Origin: Hofstenia miamia
Lineage: Eukaryota > Xenacoelomorpha > Acoela
NCBI GenBank assembly: GCA_004352715.1
Contig: SCFE01000004.1
Location: forward strand, 3,869,756-3,933,755
Direction: 5' to 3'
DNA: 64,000 bases
The notes beneath the pieces are model-generated. The model saw only the letters and a program-made list of their open reading frames with translations, was not told where the DNA came from and ran no database searches. A program made the position numbers and the translations under genes. This document shows, piece after piece, positions 33,360-46,268 of the stretch; the first letter of the stretch is position 1; every line of letters begins with the position of its first letter.

Positions 33360-34200
33360 ACGCAATTGAAACTCCAATCTTCAAATCTGGTGAAATGAGT
33401 TTATGCAAAATTTATAGGCCAATTTCGGTTACACATATTCTATCAAAGCGTTTGGAACATTGTCTATTCACTCAATTATATGCATACTTTATTGAGAATA
33501 ATCTAATAGTCTCCTGTCCCTTTTTGTTTTCAAAAACAAAGATTTCCACGGATGCAATTATTACAGCAGTGGAAGATTGGAGAATGTAGCTAAATGACAA
33601 GTTTTGTGCTGTAGCATTTTTAGACCTTGCGAAAACATTTGATGAATTATTGATAAAAAACTACTTGACTGATCGTACACAAAAGATTAAGATCAAGAAC
33701 ACATACTCAGATAGTTTAGAAATAAAGCAAGGGATCCCACAAGGCTCGCAGTTGGGGCCATTGCTATTTAATATATATTAGAATGATATGAGTGAATGCC
33801 TTAGGCATAGTAGGATAATCCAATTTGCTGATGATACCTGCCTCTATGTTGCGCATTCCAATGCCATCCAAGCTGCAAAAATCCTAAGTTTTGATACAAA
33901 AAAAACATACACCATTGGATGAATAGGTTAATTTAAATCTTAATAAAAGTTTTTAGTCCTACATTAATCAGGAAAAAACATATCCAGTTGCATATCTATA
34001 AAATTTGATGGCTTTTGTAAACCCCTTGAAGACAATGTTACATATTTAGGAATCTTGATAAATCCTAAACTAGGTTTTACTAGTTTAATGAACATAATGA
34101 TAAGGCGAATCGCAATATTTAATAATATAATCTCAGCACATGGAAGGAATTCATTCAAGCAATTTTTAATAAAATACATCAGAGCTAAAATTTATGGTAT
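33360..34200 (+). mobile_element. Decayed LINE RT, copy 2 of the cluster
   Basis: Starts near TPIFKSGEMSLCKIYRPISV, continues THILSKRLEHCLF, then after a stop AFLDLAKTFDE, IKQGIPQGSQLGPLLFNIY, and IQFADDTCLYVAHSN. All main RT motifs including F-A-D-D are present, in one frame family with stops. It shares THILSK and STDA.I.AVEDW with the copy at 37980, so it is the same family. It ends without a clear tail before 34600. Confidence 0.75.
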
Positions 34201-35076
34201 AATAAGCTATGGCTCCTAATTATGCATCGAAAATTTCAAAAGCAAATGGCATGATCTATAAAATGACTAACTTCCCCATTTTTCGCATGTTCTCACCTTT
34301 ACAAACAACATTATAATTCATTCAGAACAATACGCGCAGTTTATCTTCAATAAGAGGAGAAACATATTTACTTAACATATTCGAATAAAAAATAATTTTA
34401 TGAAATTTTCTTGGTTCTTAATGGCGGTTTCAATATATAACAATTTACCTAATGTGATTGAAGATCCAAAAATCTTAAACTGCAAATTTGTAATAACTTC
34501 AGAACTGAATATCCAGTAAATTTAAAGTTCATAGGTATAAGGCATGCTTAGTTTGTATGAAATTTATGTTACTGCTTTGTGTAGTTTATAGATGCTAATA
34601 AATGCATTTAAATAGTAGTAGGTTAATTATATGTGGCGATTACAATATTAATTACCTTGACAAAAAACAAGCATACCTCATCAATACTTTTCTTCATATT
34701 CATAATATCTTTAGCACAATATTAGTCTTACAAGTATAACGCAGTACATTAAATGATTAAGCAATTACTAATAAATCCAGCCGGTATACTAGTTACTGTT
34801 TTTCTTGTGACTTCAGCAATCACAACATGTTATTGGTCGTGGACAATGAAATGCACTTAAACAAAATGAGACGTATTGAAATAGTAAAACGCTCCGTGCA
34901 AAAGTTCGATGCTGAAAAGTTCCTATATAATATATATATATATATTGTGTCAATTGGCACTTCATTTATAAAAGCGATAATATTGACTTAGTACTAGCTA
35001 TATATTTAAACACCACTGAACAAATAGTTGAGCTTCATGCAAACAAGGGAAACAAACCATTCTTGTGATTTTAATA
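34200..35076. other. LINE 3' remnants and AT-rich sequence
   Basis: 34260-34540 resembles decayed LINE C-terminal sequence. A (TA)n run occurs near 34928. Nothing else recognised. Confidence 0.4.
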
Positions 35077-35080
35077 TTAA

Positions 35081-35948
35081 GGTGGTCCTATACTAAAAGA
35101 AAGAAACGCCATGTTTTCTTTTCAAAGTTAAGTTTTAATTGTTTATTTGTTTGAAAATGAAGGAAAATTTAAAAAAATATGTAATTTTCAAAATTTACTG
35201 TCTGGTCCTGCTTTTACGAGCCAAACCGTTCTATTTTAGGGATATTATGGTGCGGTCAATAACTTTAAATTGATTGAGAGTTTTAAAATAAAAATTTACA
35301 TAAGTATTCCATTTATAAATATGCACTTACTGTACTAAAAACAAACTCAAAGAGTGTATACTTATTTTTTTATGGAAAAAAAGTATCTGGTCCTGAAATT
35401 ACGCAAATTTTTGAAGGTCATTTAATATGTAAAGAACCTATAAAATAATTTTCAATAATCAGATCAAAAAGATTTTAGTACAGTAAGTTGATGTTATGAA
35501 TTTTAACACTCATACAAAATTTCAAGTCAATCAGACTTCTATTTGAAAAGTTATTGATCGCACCATTTCAAAAATTAGCAATTCTAAGAAAACTACGTTT
35601 TAAGCAAAAAATCCCCTTCATTTAATAGTTTTTTGGTATTTGATCAATTTAACCTCAAAAAATTTTTTTCTTTCATATTATATCTCCTAAATAATAGAAT
35701 AAGCAAAAATGATTTAATAAATAGGGAAATGAATTCATTAAAAAAAGTAAAGAAAGAAAAAAAGAAAAAAACACAAAGAAGTATGTGAAATTAAATTTTA
35801 ATTAAACATATTAAAATTACTTTTAAACAAATTTATATAATTCTTCATAAAAAATAGCTATACCAGCAGTTAACAGATGTTTGAAAGTATGTAAAACAAC
35901 CAAAATCAAAAAATTGAAAATTTTGACATTTTTTAGTATAGGACCACC
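35081..35948. mobile_element. TTAA-flanked MITE with 18-bp perfect inverted ends
   Basis: GGTGGTCCTATACTAAAA (35081-35098) is exactly inverted at 35931-35948, with TTAA on both sides (35077-35080, 35949-35952). Inside is a second inverted pair, ATGGTGCGGTCAATAACTTT at 35247-35266 against 35547-35566 (one mismatch). TTAA duplication is made by piggyBac and Kolobok transposases, but a TA-type (mariner-like) reading TA/AGGTGG cannot be excluded. No ORF. Confidence 0.85.
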
Positions 35949-35952
35949 TTAA

Positions 35953-36639
35953 GCGTGAAAATGATAGACTTGTCGACTGTTTTAATAAATGGCAAAAATC
36001 ACGCAGCTCAGGATTACCGAATGCATACAGCTTCCAAGAGATCAATTAAAACACTTGAAAAACGCTGCCTCAAGTTTGTTGCCACTTAGTAAGTTAAAGG
36101 CAGATAGAGACAAATGGAATTATGTGAATTCAATTTTTTGAATGAAACGGAAGCAAATGGATCTTTCGAAAATCAGGAAAGGCGTGCACCTCATTACTAA
36201 TCAAATGGAAATACTAAACTATCTGAATGACTTTTTTATTGACATTGGCACGTATCGAGGACAGCATGTCTCCTATTATGATAACATTGAGAAGAACTAA
36301 TTAATCATTTTTTTCAAATTTGAGAGTATTCAAAAGAGTACTTACAAAACTTCCTAGTTGGATAGCCGTTATCCTATTAAATGTATACTACATTTCTACC
36401 TTTGTTTTGTGTGTTTTTTGTAGTTGATAGCATGATTTATTTGAATAAATTTTTTGAAGTGTAGTAGCAGTAGTAGTTACATATAATATAAGTCAACGAA
36501 TAATAGGGATAAGTAATGATGTGCAGAAAAACTAAAAATATATGACTAAGGCCAGTTATTTAATGTTTTGAAGATGTCTATTAAAAGGTTACATTTGTTT
36601 ACTTAAATGTACACGATCTAATTAATTCATTTAAAAATT
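35953..36639. other. No gene seen
   Basis: AT-rich sequence between the MITE and a LINE. A frame near 36060-36300 resembles a decayed LINE linker (INQMEILNYLND) but is too weak to call. Confidence 0.35.
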
Positions 36640-38720
36640 TCTTTCTTCTAACTCATTCTCTTCGCTTCAATACAATCTACTGTTTAACAGAAATCTGGTT
36701 CACTAATGATACGAATTTCAACGCATATAACAATCGTTCGACACACTAGACATCTTCAAAAAGCGTAGAGTTAAAATTGCCAGAGGTTTATTAATAATTG
36801 CAGCGAAATTTCTTCAATTTAAAAGACGCTATGATCTGGAAGATGCACCAGAAGTATTTGAAGGTATGCGGCTTGAATCCAATTATGGTGAAAGTTTTCT
36901 ATTAAATGTTACATACTCCCCACAAAAAACCATCAAAAAGAGTTTATTAAATATAAAAGTACTGAATTGCAAAATTTAACATATTATGGTAGATATATGG
37001 AGATTCAAATTTAAATCTCTTTGACAAGAATCTATCAGTAAAAATCCTTCTCGTGTAAAGTCATCTATTGCATCATTAATGAACTAAATAATGTTGATAA
37101 TACAATGCATTTAAGCCCGCCTCAAAAACTCAGANNNNNNNNNNNNNNNNNNNNNAACCATCAAAAAGAGTTTATTAAATATAAAAGTACTGAATTGCAA
37201 AATTTAACATATTATGGTAGATATATGGAGATTCAAATTTAAATCTCTTTGACAAGAATCTATCAGTAAAAATCCTTCTCGTGTAAAGTCATCTATTGCA
37301 TCATTAATGAACTAAATAATGTTGATAATACAATGCATTTAAGCCCGCCTCAAAAACTCAGAGTAACAAAACCATGCAGCATTAATGCGATTTACTTCAC
37401 AAGTAAAAATTTTTTATAAAGGTGTCGAACTCCAATTAAAGCAAGAAAACCAAAAACTGTTGCAATGTTTTAAAAATGGCAGGCGAATAAAAATTTTACT
37501 GATTATGACATTTATATAACCAAAAAATGCAGATGAAAATCTTAGAGAATAGAAGTTATAAAAAATGTGTGCAAATATATTTGAAAAGTCAGATGATGAA
37601 CGAGAGAAAAGAAACTATTACAAAGTAACTAACAAGCAATCAGCCATTACTGCAATGAATTGTGGCAAGCTAATCCTAAGCTGTTCCAAACAAATTGCTG
37701 ATAATATGAACAGTATTTTTATTAATGTGGGACAATAAAAAGGAAGAAAAGTGTAATGTTGTGACAGGATTATGCAATTAAGAAATGAATTTTACTTTAA
37801 TTTTATAAGTGAAACGAATGCAATTAAAAACACCCAAGTAATTAACATTTATAAATCAAAGGGTCCTTCAAACATCCATAATTTTATTCTAAAAATTGCT
37901 TTTACTGTAACCTTAGTTCACTATATATTCTAAACTATTGCATCAGGCATTCTTATTTTAACAAATTTCCTAAAATTGGGATTGTGACGGTAGTTTACAA
38001 AAGTAATGATAGATGCAATTGTTTGAACTACAGGCATATCACTGTTACACATATCCTCTCAAAGATATTCGAGAAAAGTTTGTATGCTCAACTACTGAGC
38101 TATGTTAATGAAACCCAAATATTGAATCCTTATCAATTTGGCTTTAGAAAGAAAAAATCTTCCACAGATGCTTTACTTTTTGCAGTAGAAGACTGGTGAA
38201 AACATTAAAATAATAAAACGTAACGTATGTCGGCATCGTATTTCTTGACTTAGCTAAAGCGTTTGATAGCATGTCTCTTCAATTAGTCTTAATAAAATTA
38301 AAAAAACTACAGCTTTTGTTACGATGTTGTTAACCTTGTCAGTAGCTTTCTAACATACCGCAGACAAGCAGTAAAAATTGACAATACACTCTCTTTATAC
38401 AAAATGTCGTAAGAGGCATTCCACAAGGATCAGTAATCGATCCAATTTCATTAAATCTTTTATAAATGACGTTGCATTAAGCCAGAGTAATTGGAAATCA
38501 TACAATATGTGGATGATATCTGCATCTATGTCGCCTATGATAATAAAATGACATGTTTAAAATCATTAAATGCTGATCTTGTAAATAGTAAGATGTGGCT
38601 AGATGCGAAAAAACTACAATGAAATATATTGAAATCTTAACTTATTCTATTACATACTTCCATTGAATGCACTAAAACCTATTTCTAAAACTGGATGATA
38701 TCTGCCTGCTTGTTTCAAAT
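36640..38720 (+). mobile_element. Decayed LINE with endonuclease and RT, copy 3 of the cluster
   Basis: YCLTEIWFTND near 36680 and EDAPE.FEGM.LE near 36840 are the APE-type endonuclease domain. 37550-37740 is linker. 37984-38199 encodes NYRHITVTHILSKIFEKSLY then NPYQFGFRKKKSSTDALLFA, followed by GIVFLDLAKAFDSM near 38245 and VRGIPQGSVIDP near 38412. Many stops. A 207-bp segment is present twice around a 21-N gap and is an assembly duplicate. Confidence 0.75.
36928..37362. repeat. Identical 207-bp direct repeat flanking a 21-N gap
   Basis: 36928-37134 and 37156-37362 appear identical, separated by exactly 21 N. It is an unmerged contig overlap. Confidence 0.9.
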
Positions 38721-38728
38721 AAAGTTTT

Positions 38729-39650
38729 TTACTTAGCTGTTTCATTTGATGAAAACCTAAACTTTAGAGACTTCTTGACTAATAAAATAAGAGAAAGTGC
38801 TATTTTTAACCCGCATCTAAAAATTTTAATTACTTGGATTACCATGCAATGGTAATTTATGATATGTACTTTGTATTTTAAATCATGACACAGCCAAACA
38901 ACACGATCCTTTCTAGCTGAAGAAGCATAGAGTGATTGAAAATCAATTGTTAAGGCATCGCTAGACGCAGACCCACCAAACACGATGAACATTGTTTTGC
39001 CTGTGCTGAGAATAATCATATTGTGAATACATCATTCAAGGCATGCATTCAGATCAAGAAGAAAGGTCAGGATTGGAGCCATTTTCATCGTGAGCAAATA
39101 AGTATAGTAAGGACAAAACATAAGTGGTTGGTAAATCATTGATAAAAAGTTTAGGTCATAATCATTAACTCTCAAAAACTGGTGGCGATCAGAAAAGTAA
39201 GAGGCATTAGTTTAAGCAAAGATCCGCCATTTCCAAACTCGCGTACTTTTTTGAGCAGAATGTAATGGGGGACTTTGTCGAAGGCTTTACTAAAATACAC
39301 TTAAAAACAGTATGTTTTCCTCCGATTGTCAAAATTATCGTATATGTCATCTAGAAATGCAAACAATTGAGAGATTGTACTTCGCTTTGGTGTAAATCCA
39401 TATTGCTTGTCAGGGAATTGTTGTTTTGGGGATACAGTTCATTTAAAATGATTTCTTCAAAAACCAGGGAATTCTTTGGTAGGATGTTTATGGGACGATA
39501 GGTGGTTAGTGTACTGTGAGAGTCCCCTTTGAATACGGGGCGAACATATGCCATTTTCCAGCACTTGGGAAAAACTTGTTGGAAAAAGACTGAAATCTTG
39601 AAAAGTTCCCATTGGGGTTCCAAAAGGATTGTTTAGAGTTTCTGCTTGTT
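38729..39650 (-). mobile_element. Decayed LINE RT on minus strand
   Basis: 39623-39351 reads FQQVFPKCWKMAYVRPVFKG then TYRPINILPKNSLVFEEIIL; near 39250 the minus strand gives VYFSKAFDKVPHYILLKKVR; 39019-38850 gives LSTGKTMFIVFGGSASSD. The order (FP..WK.A.V.PVFK, SKAFDKVPH, N.GKT..I.FGG) is a LINE RT, running towards lower coordinates, head-to-head in strand with the plus-strand cluster. It meets copy 3 near 38720. Confidence 0.7.
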
Positions 39651-40597
39651 GTTCAGGACCAATGATGTCTTTTCCGTCATACTACAATTTCTGAGGAAGT
39701 TCATCGGGTGATTTAAGTGTTCTTATTAGTTTATAGAAGTCAGGGAGACTGCTGTTTTTGTCATTAAAGCCTTCAATAAACACAGCAATATCGAGGTCAA
39801 TTGAGGTGATGTTTCAGGCTATTGCTGGCTTGTCCAGCTCGCTTAGCTGTTAATACACGATTAATCAAGTGAATAGTGTGGGAGGAATAAAAAAACGGAA
39901 ATTTCTTTGTTCTTTTTAGCATAAATTCAACAAAGCGTGTCTCAGCTTTTGCAAAAGCTTTGAAATGGAACACATAGAATCATTTTTTCAAATAATTATA
40001 TCAATTATATGAAACTCAGCATAGTGGCTCTTATAGTCATATTATACTCAACAAAGCATCTCTTGAGAATACAAAAAACGATGTAAATATTCATACAAAA
40101 TTAAATCATATATTTTGAAAAATGTTATAAGAATACATGAGCTGAATACACCACTCGAAATTTCTTCAGGCTCCCAATCGAAATAATATATTTTCCGCCG
40201 CTGAATACACCAAAATTTATAAGACACAATACTTTTAAAAATATTTTTCACCCTAAATAAGAGAACTTTGTATTGTCAATATAAAAATTATACTATATTA
40301 ATAAATAATTATGAGGTCCTAACATTGACAAAATAATACTATTGGCAATAAAGGGAGAAATAAAAATTTAGGTCGTTGCTCGGCTTAACTTTCAATTGCA
40401 TAAGATATTACTTATTGTTCAAATATAGAGTATTTACAGGAGTCCAACTAACCGGGGGTACTGGTATTTTGAAATGGGACAGGACGGACTTGGGCCTAAA
40501 CTGTATTGGACAGAGCCGGACTTGCGCCTAATAAATCGGATCAATTTCTATAAATTTGCAATCATCCTCCCTCTAATTATACACATTTTTATCCTAA

Positions 40598-40635
<38 letters not shown>

Positions 40636-41389
40636 TTCAGAACTTAATTTGGTAAGAAAATGACTTTGGCTCACATTGTTGATGAGCTAAATACAAGCAA
40701 TATCAACGAATAAATAACCCATTTCAGCAAAATACAATAATATAAATTTCTAGGTATACAGTAAAACATGTGTAAATAAAATATTTGCTAACTTAATCGT
40801 CTAAGTTAGACAATATTAATTATTGCGGAGCAGACGCCAAAGTCAGTATGGTTCACGAAGAAATGGAAGCGGAACGACTTTTCCGATCCAACCCAGGCCA
40901 TGAACGAGCATTTCAACCAATGATGGAATTGTGCTGTTAATTTCGAACCGATGAAAATTGTTGATGGTCGATTTTAAACGCTGATTCTTAGTTTATTAGC
41001 CATTTCTAGCACAATGGGGGTAAATTTTAAGATAACAAAAGAACAACATTAAAATTTATTAGGTTTAGTCGTTTCAGTAAAGTTGATCGGCTGGTAATTG
41101 ACCTGAGCAATAGACTGGTCCGGTTCGTGTCTGTATTAAACACCTCACTAAGCTTAAAGCTAATCAGTATACCCAATCTGTCTTACTGCATTGAACAAAA
41201 AATACATTTTTTATAAGAAATTTATAACTTATTAACAAGAGTAGGAAAAAATCTATACGTAGACTAAAAAATCTCTTATATTTGAAGAAAACATATAATT
41301 AATTAGAGGCAATATATAGGCTACATGATGACATATTTAGTACAATAGAGAGAATATAGGAATAAAAAGGAAGAAAATTGTAAGCAATA
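39650..41389. other. No gene seen; (TA)n at about 40603-40631
   Basis: AT-rich with a TA microsatellite. A GC-richer block at 40440-40560 (ACCGGGGGTACTGG) and at 41100 (GGTCCGGTTCG) might be ends of an element, but I could not match inverted ends or a target duplication. Confidence 0.45.
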
Positions 41390-43290
41390 TACGGTATCAT
41401 TGGGAAGGTATAGATTAGGGTGCACTCGGAACACTCGTAGCGTGCTTACAAAATAAACACCACTATAGGGTAAGGAACGATGAGAAATGCAATAATATAC
41501 GTAAAAAAAATTAAAAAAGGAGAGATATAGACCGATAACTTCGCATAGTTAACCAAATTCGTAGCACCCGGTAACACGCGACAGCACGCGGTATATATTT
41601 AAGGACAATAGCACAAAAAACTTGAAATTAATAAAATAACTATTAATCAAATTAACCGATTTAAAAGTATATTTATGCATATTTATAAATGTTTAGTTTA
41701 AATCAAGTCCTTACATTAGGTGAGATTTCCAAATACATTTCGGTAAAAATATTAATACATTAATTTTGATTATTCAATTTGTTTTACTCGTATTATTATA
41801 ACAACTAATATATTTTAAACATTGCACCCAATTATCGCCAGTAGTCCTTGCACATGTCTTGCAAGTATCGGCATTTTCTGACACAGAAGCAGCACATCTC
41901 GTCTTCGTGCCACCACGGCTACTCTCAACTTTGTTGAGTACATATTTGTTGAGGAAGTTTTTGTGTATAATTATAGAGAATATTTGTTTAAATTTTTATG
42001 AAAATTTACATTCTTATTTTTTTGCGTTAAAATTTCACATTAATATCATAAATCATGAAATATAGTCCCTGTTTGAATAATTGAAGCCCAACTTAAATTT
42101 CCTTCATGTCTCTGATGAATTTGCCCCAATTTCATTACAATAAAACTTGAGTTTTAGACGAAGAATATGCAATTTTAGTACAAAAAACTTGGCCATATAC
42201 ATATGCGGATTGCGCACATAGGCGCCGCGAGCGGGGGGGGGGGGGTGGTGCANNNNNNNNNNNNNNNNNNNNNNNNNNNNNNNNNNNNNNNNNNNNNNNN
42301 NNNNNNNNNNNNNNNNNNNNNNNNNNNNNNNNNNNNNNNNNNGGGGGGGGGGGTGGTGGTGCAACTTCCCTCCTTTCATGGTGAGTTGACGAAATTCCGA
42401 ATTTCTTAGTGATACTTTATTTAAATAAATTTAAAATGTATTTTGCTATTGCGGTAAATGTATTGGAACATATTATTAATGCATAAAATACATTTATCCA
42501 TTTTTGAATTCTAATGTATATAGATGTATACATGTGAATTATACTATTAAGAATACATAAAACACGCAAATCATTTCAGATTAATATAAATTTTTCTAGA
42601 TCGTTAACCAGGTTAAATCTTTTATTAATATCTGGAAAATAATAGTGTTATTTTCAAATTTACTTCCATTTGAAATGCAGTGTATCAGATATAAAGTGCT
42701 TCCTATTACGGATGTGGTAACTATTGCTTTCAAAATAGTTTAGTGGCAGAAAATAAACAAAAGCCCTATTTTCTTATATTTTTACACATGGAATGGATTC
42801 TAGCACATTATTTCAAATAATCAAAATACTTGGAAAATAAAATCTCATCTCATTGTTCTTTTTCAATTAAATGAATGTTCCCTCAAAAAGAAATTGCTTT
42901 GAAATAAAATATTTTTTCGACAAAAACAGGCTTCTAAAATTTTTTTACCCCTCCTTTAAGAAGTTTCTTCCGGCGCTCTTGATTGCCCACATTATTTAAA
43001 GCAACGGCTAACTCTGAATTGAATCAATCTTTTTTGAACCTCTATGTTTAAAATGTAAATTACAACAGAACAACCAACAGATTTAAATTTCAAAACGAGA
43101 TACTTCATTAAGTCTACCAAGAAATGAAGATTTGTTGAGTAAAACATATTTGAAGAATTGTGTGAAGATGAACTACATGCTGTTAGGTGAAAAACAAGTG
43201 AAATAACTCTGATTTTGATTATTAATTTACGAAGAAACCGCTAGCCGACACTACATAAGCAAAGATACAAAAGTAGCCAAAAAAAGCGAT
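41390..43290. repeat. Left arm of a diverged large inverted repeat
   Basis: In reverse complement this matches 46845-47865: landmarks are GAGAAATGCAATAATATwCG / TAGGGTAA (41470 and 47650), GAGAATATTTr (41975 and 47430), TTTCATTACAATAAAACTT (42130 and 47280), GAACTACATGsTGTT (43165 and 46945), and ACTACATAAGCAAAGATACAAA (43250 and 46850). This arm also holds a hAT MITE (42217-42981) absent from the other arm. A foldback-type element or segmental inversion duplicate would explain it. Confidence 0.75.
42217..42981. mobile_element. hAT-type MITE with poly-G run and 90-N gap
   Basis: Ends CATAGGCGCCGCGAG and CTTCCGGCGCTCTTG (inverted, imperfect), flanked by ATTGCGCA and ATTGCCCA (7 of 8). The other arm of the inverted repeat reads ATTCCCCA at the matching place near 47160, the empty site. 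A poly-G run lies 15 bp inside the left end and the assembly breaks there (N 42253-42342). No coding sequence. Confidence 0.75.
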
Positions 43291-43599
43291 TTTTCGTTGT
43301 GAATCAATTTGCACAAAATGGGTTTTTGCACTAAATGCTTCAATAATAAAAGGTCCCATGTTGAGTCCCATATGCATGTTCAATAAGTATGAAAATATAT
43401 AATTCTATACGCTATACTTAACTCTTTGAGGGGGCAAGAAGTGAAAATAAAAATCGATTAATATAGTTTAATGTGCTAACCACTGCCTCGCAACGTAGCA
43501 AAAAAATCTGAGCTATTAATAATAATAATAATAATAGAATTGAATTTTACCATACAAAGTAGGTATAACAAAGAATAAAATTAAAAATTTTACAAAAGG

Positions 43600-44089
43600 G
43601 TATTGATTAATTAGTTGAATGACAGTAAAAACATTTACAAAAAGGAAAGGAGTCACATTTAAAAGATATTCCATGAATAGAGCTTTGGAAATAAGAAAAG
43701 AGTTGTAGCTTGAAATTAGAAGGATGAGACCATAGATCTATGTAAAGATGTTGGATTATAAAATTAGCACGAGAAATTATTCCGTAAAAGAAATTGGCAG
43801 TGGAAATAGATTTGTGAATTCTGGGAAGATGAAACGTAAGATTAAAAGAGGATCTATTGCCACACACTGAAGAAGAGAATTTTATAAAATCAAAAATATC
43901 AAAATCATAGCGTCTTATGAGAAGTTTATTGAGAAATATTAAGTCAAGACATTTTAGATAAAGTGATATTGGAAGTTTTGAATTAAGTAGAAGAATTTCC
44001 AGACGGAAATATCCATTTGAGAGCGCGATACAAGATACGATCAATTTTAATTGCAGAAGTGCGATTAAGAGACCAGCATTGAGAACCAT
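43600..44089 (-). pseudogene. LINE ORF2 C-terminal region
   Basis: The frame around 44090 to 43900 corresponds to the region after the thumb (SQCWSLNRTSAIKIDRI on the minus strand in one frame), a typical post-RT sequence LE.GS.CWSP. It ends in Cys/His-rich KCDSFPFCKCFYCHSTN before the tail; whether this is a real finger is unclear. Confidence 0.5.
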
Positions 44090-44329
44090 AACAGAAACTA
44101 GAAAGACAATAGGATTTAAAGAGTATTAATTTTATGTGACTATTTGAAGAATTTGGGATGGACGATTTGAGTAAATATAATGTAGATGCGAATTTCTTAA
44201 TCTTAGAAGATTTGTGCAGGAGAGTGAGTTCGAAATTTGAATTCCAAGATCACGTACATTGGGTTTAAACGCGACTGGGTTATTGTTAAGAAGAATTTTG
44301 TATAGTTATAGAAGATGAAGATAATATGC

Positions 44330-45320
44330 GCGTATCAGCATACAACATGCAGTTTGCTCCGCAAGAAGTAACTAAAGGCACGAATTCGTTGATAAATAGA
44401 GTGAATAGAAGAGGACCGAGACTGGAACCTTGTGGTACGCCTGATGAAACTGAAAGTTTAGAAGAGATACTATTTTGAATGCTTACAACTTGCTCACGGT
44501 CAGAAAGATAGCTAGATATAAGATTTACAAAGGTGGAATCAATACCAAGATCTTTTAGTTTATTAATAAGAAGTTGATTAGAAACTTTATCGAAAGCTTT
44601 TTTGAAATCAAGATAGACAGTGTACAGTGGAAGTTTTTTTATCTAAGTGAGAGTAAGCACTGTCTAGAAATTTTAGAATACCGTAGAGCGATGAGACATA
44701 AATCCGAACTGAGACGAAGATATCATAGGTCGAATAATTGGGTAAATGGCATTGAAAATAATTTTTCAAAAATTAAGGAAAGATGCGAAAGAATGGATAT
44801 TGGTCTGTAAGATGAACAAAGATTTTTAGGGAGATTTTTTTCCACTTTTAAAGATTGGAACAACAGCTATTTTCCAAATACTTGAATAACATGGTATAAT
44901 AATATAACGAAAAAGGTGATACAATGGATCAGAAATTTATGATGCAATATTTTTAAGTAGTAAAGGAGGAAGTTCATCATACGGAGTAGAGTGAGAAGAA
45001 ATCGACTCAATTATTTTGAAAATGGAATGCGGAGTAAATGAATTAAGTATAATTTCTGTAAGATTGATGGTAGATTCAAAATTACAAGTAAAAGTATATG
45101 GGCCGGTGAAGAGGCTGATGGGGAAAACACAGAACAGAAATATGCGTTAAATAAATTGGAAATTTCAGGTGGTTTAGTAGCAAAGATGTTATTAAATTCT
45201 AGAACGGATGGAAGTGACTTAGTCTTGGAGAGAGTTTTAATAAGATTGTGAGCTTCATTGACAGACAATTGTGAAGAAATATTATTCAGAAATACCGCTT
45301 TATCTAGTTCTATTAATATA
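44330..45320 (-). pseudogene. LINE ORF2 linker and RT
   Basis: The 45320-45011 part gives the linker (NNISSQLSVNEAHNLIKTLS, EISNLFNAYFCSVFSPSAS). Further down the minus strand reads KAFDKVSNQLLINKLKDLGI, then LISSYLSDREQVVSIQNSIS, then SSGVPQGSSLGPLLFTLFIN and ANCMLYAD. RT motifs A, B and C are recognisable; the second catalytic Asp after YAD is Thr. Frameshifts and stops occur between them. Confidence 0.75.
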
Positions 45321-45329
45321 TCTAGTTCC

Positions 45330-46268
45330 TTAGATGTTGCAAAGATACGACTTAAAAGGATGAACAGAGAATTTTTTAAGAAATCGAAGTCTATTAGAGA
45401 TATGAACGGAATGAGAAGAATAGAAAATCGGCAAGAGTTGTCGACGTTTCCGTGGTGTGAACAAAAGTTTACCAAGATGAATTGCGTCATACAGAGGGAA
45501 AAGCAAATTGTCAAGATGAGCGTATTCTAAAGGATTAATAAAGAGACAGGAGCGAATAAAAAGATTAAAAGAATGAAAATTGGAAAAGGAGTAAGAGAAA
45601 TAACTGTAAGAGGATGTATGTGAAATGTTCGAAGAAAAAGGAATTTCTGCTAAGATGAAAAGATGATCCGAAGAAAGTGGGGCAGGATTAATAGAAGAAA
45701 TGGAAACTTCAGTATTAGAATAAAAAACATCCAAGATATTACCTGAGTCGTGAGTTGGAAAGGTTATAAGTTGTGAAAGATTTATATCAGCTAAAAATTC
45801 AATTAATTCAAGTTCATATGGATCATTAGAATATGGAATATTCCAATCGACGTGGGGAAGGTTAAAATCGTCAGTAAAAAAGAGTTTAGCATTGCATGAG
45901 AAGCATTGAAGCATTGGAATTCGTCAAAAATGGATATTAGTACAGTAGAAAATAATTGAGTAGGTATACGATAATTACTGTATTCAGGAGGATTATAAAG
46001 ACAAATGACAAGGAATATAGTGATCTTAGAGTAAAGAATAGTAGGTGAAAAGAAATTCCATGTTTGTTCCAGATTAACATTAAAATATGAGAGAGGACAA
46101 GATGAGTTTAGAGCAATTATTGTACCTCCATGAGTGAGCTCCACGACCAGAGCGACAAATAACTGAGAAATTTGATGTGAGAAAAATTGAAGTGTCAGAA
46201 AACGAGTCATCGAGCCATGTTTCTGTTAAGCAAAGTATTGAAGGTTGAGGATTGAGGGAAGAAATCAA
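45330..46268 (-). pseudogene. LINE ORF2 endonuclease domain
   Basis: SILCLTETWLDDSFSDTSIF, then after frame shifts FTDDFNLPHVDWNIPYSNDP, then SGNILDVFYSN and PLSSDHLFILAEIPF. TETWL, (G)DFNLPHVDW and SDH are the catalytic motifs of the APE-type endonuclease; GDFN is DDFN here. The frame shift within RSGRGAHSW.YNN breaks it. Confidence 0.75.

Noticed and set aside
40440-41160. Possible hAT or LTR element bounded by ACCGG-rich blocks
   Set aside because: Ends do not form a convincing inverted pair and no target duplication is visible.
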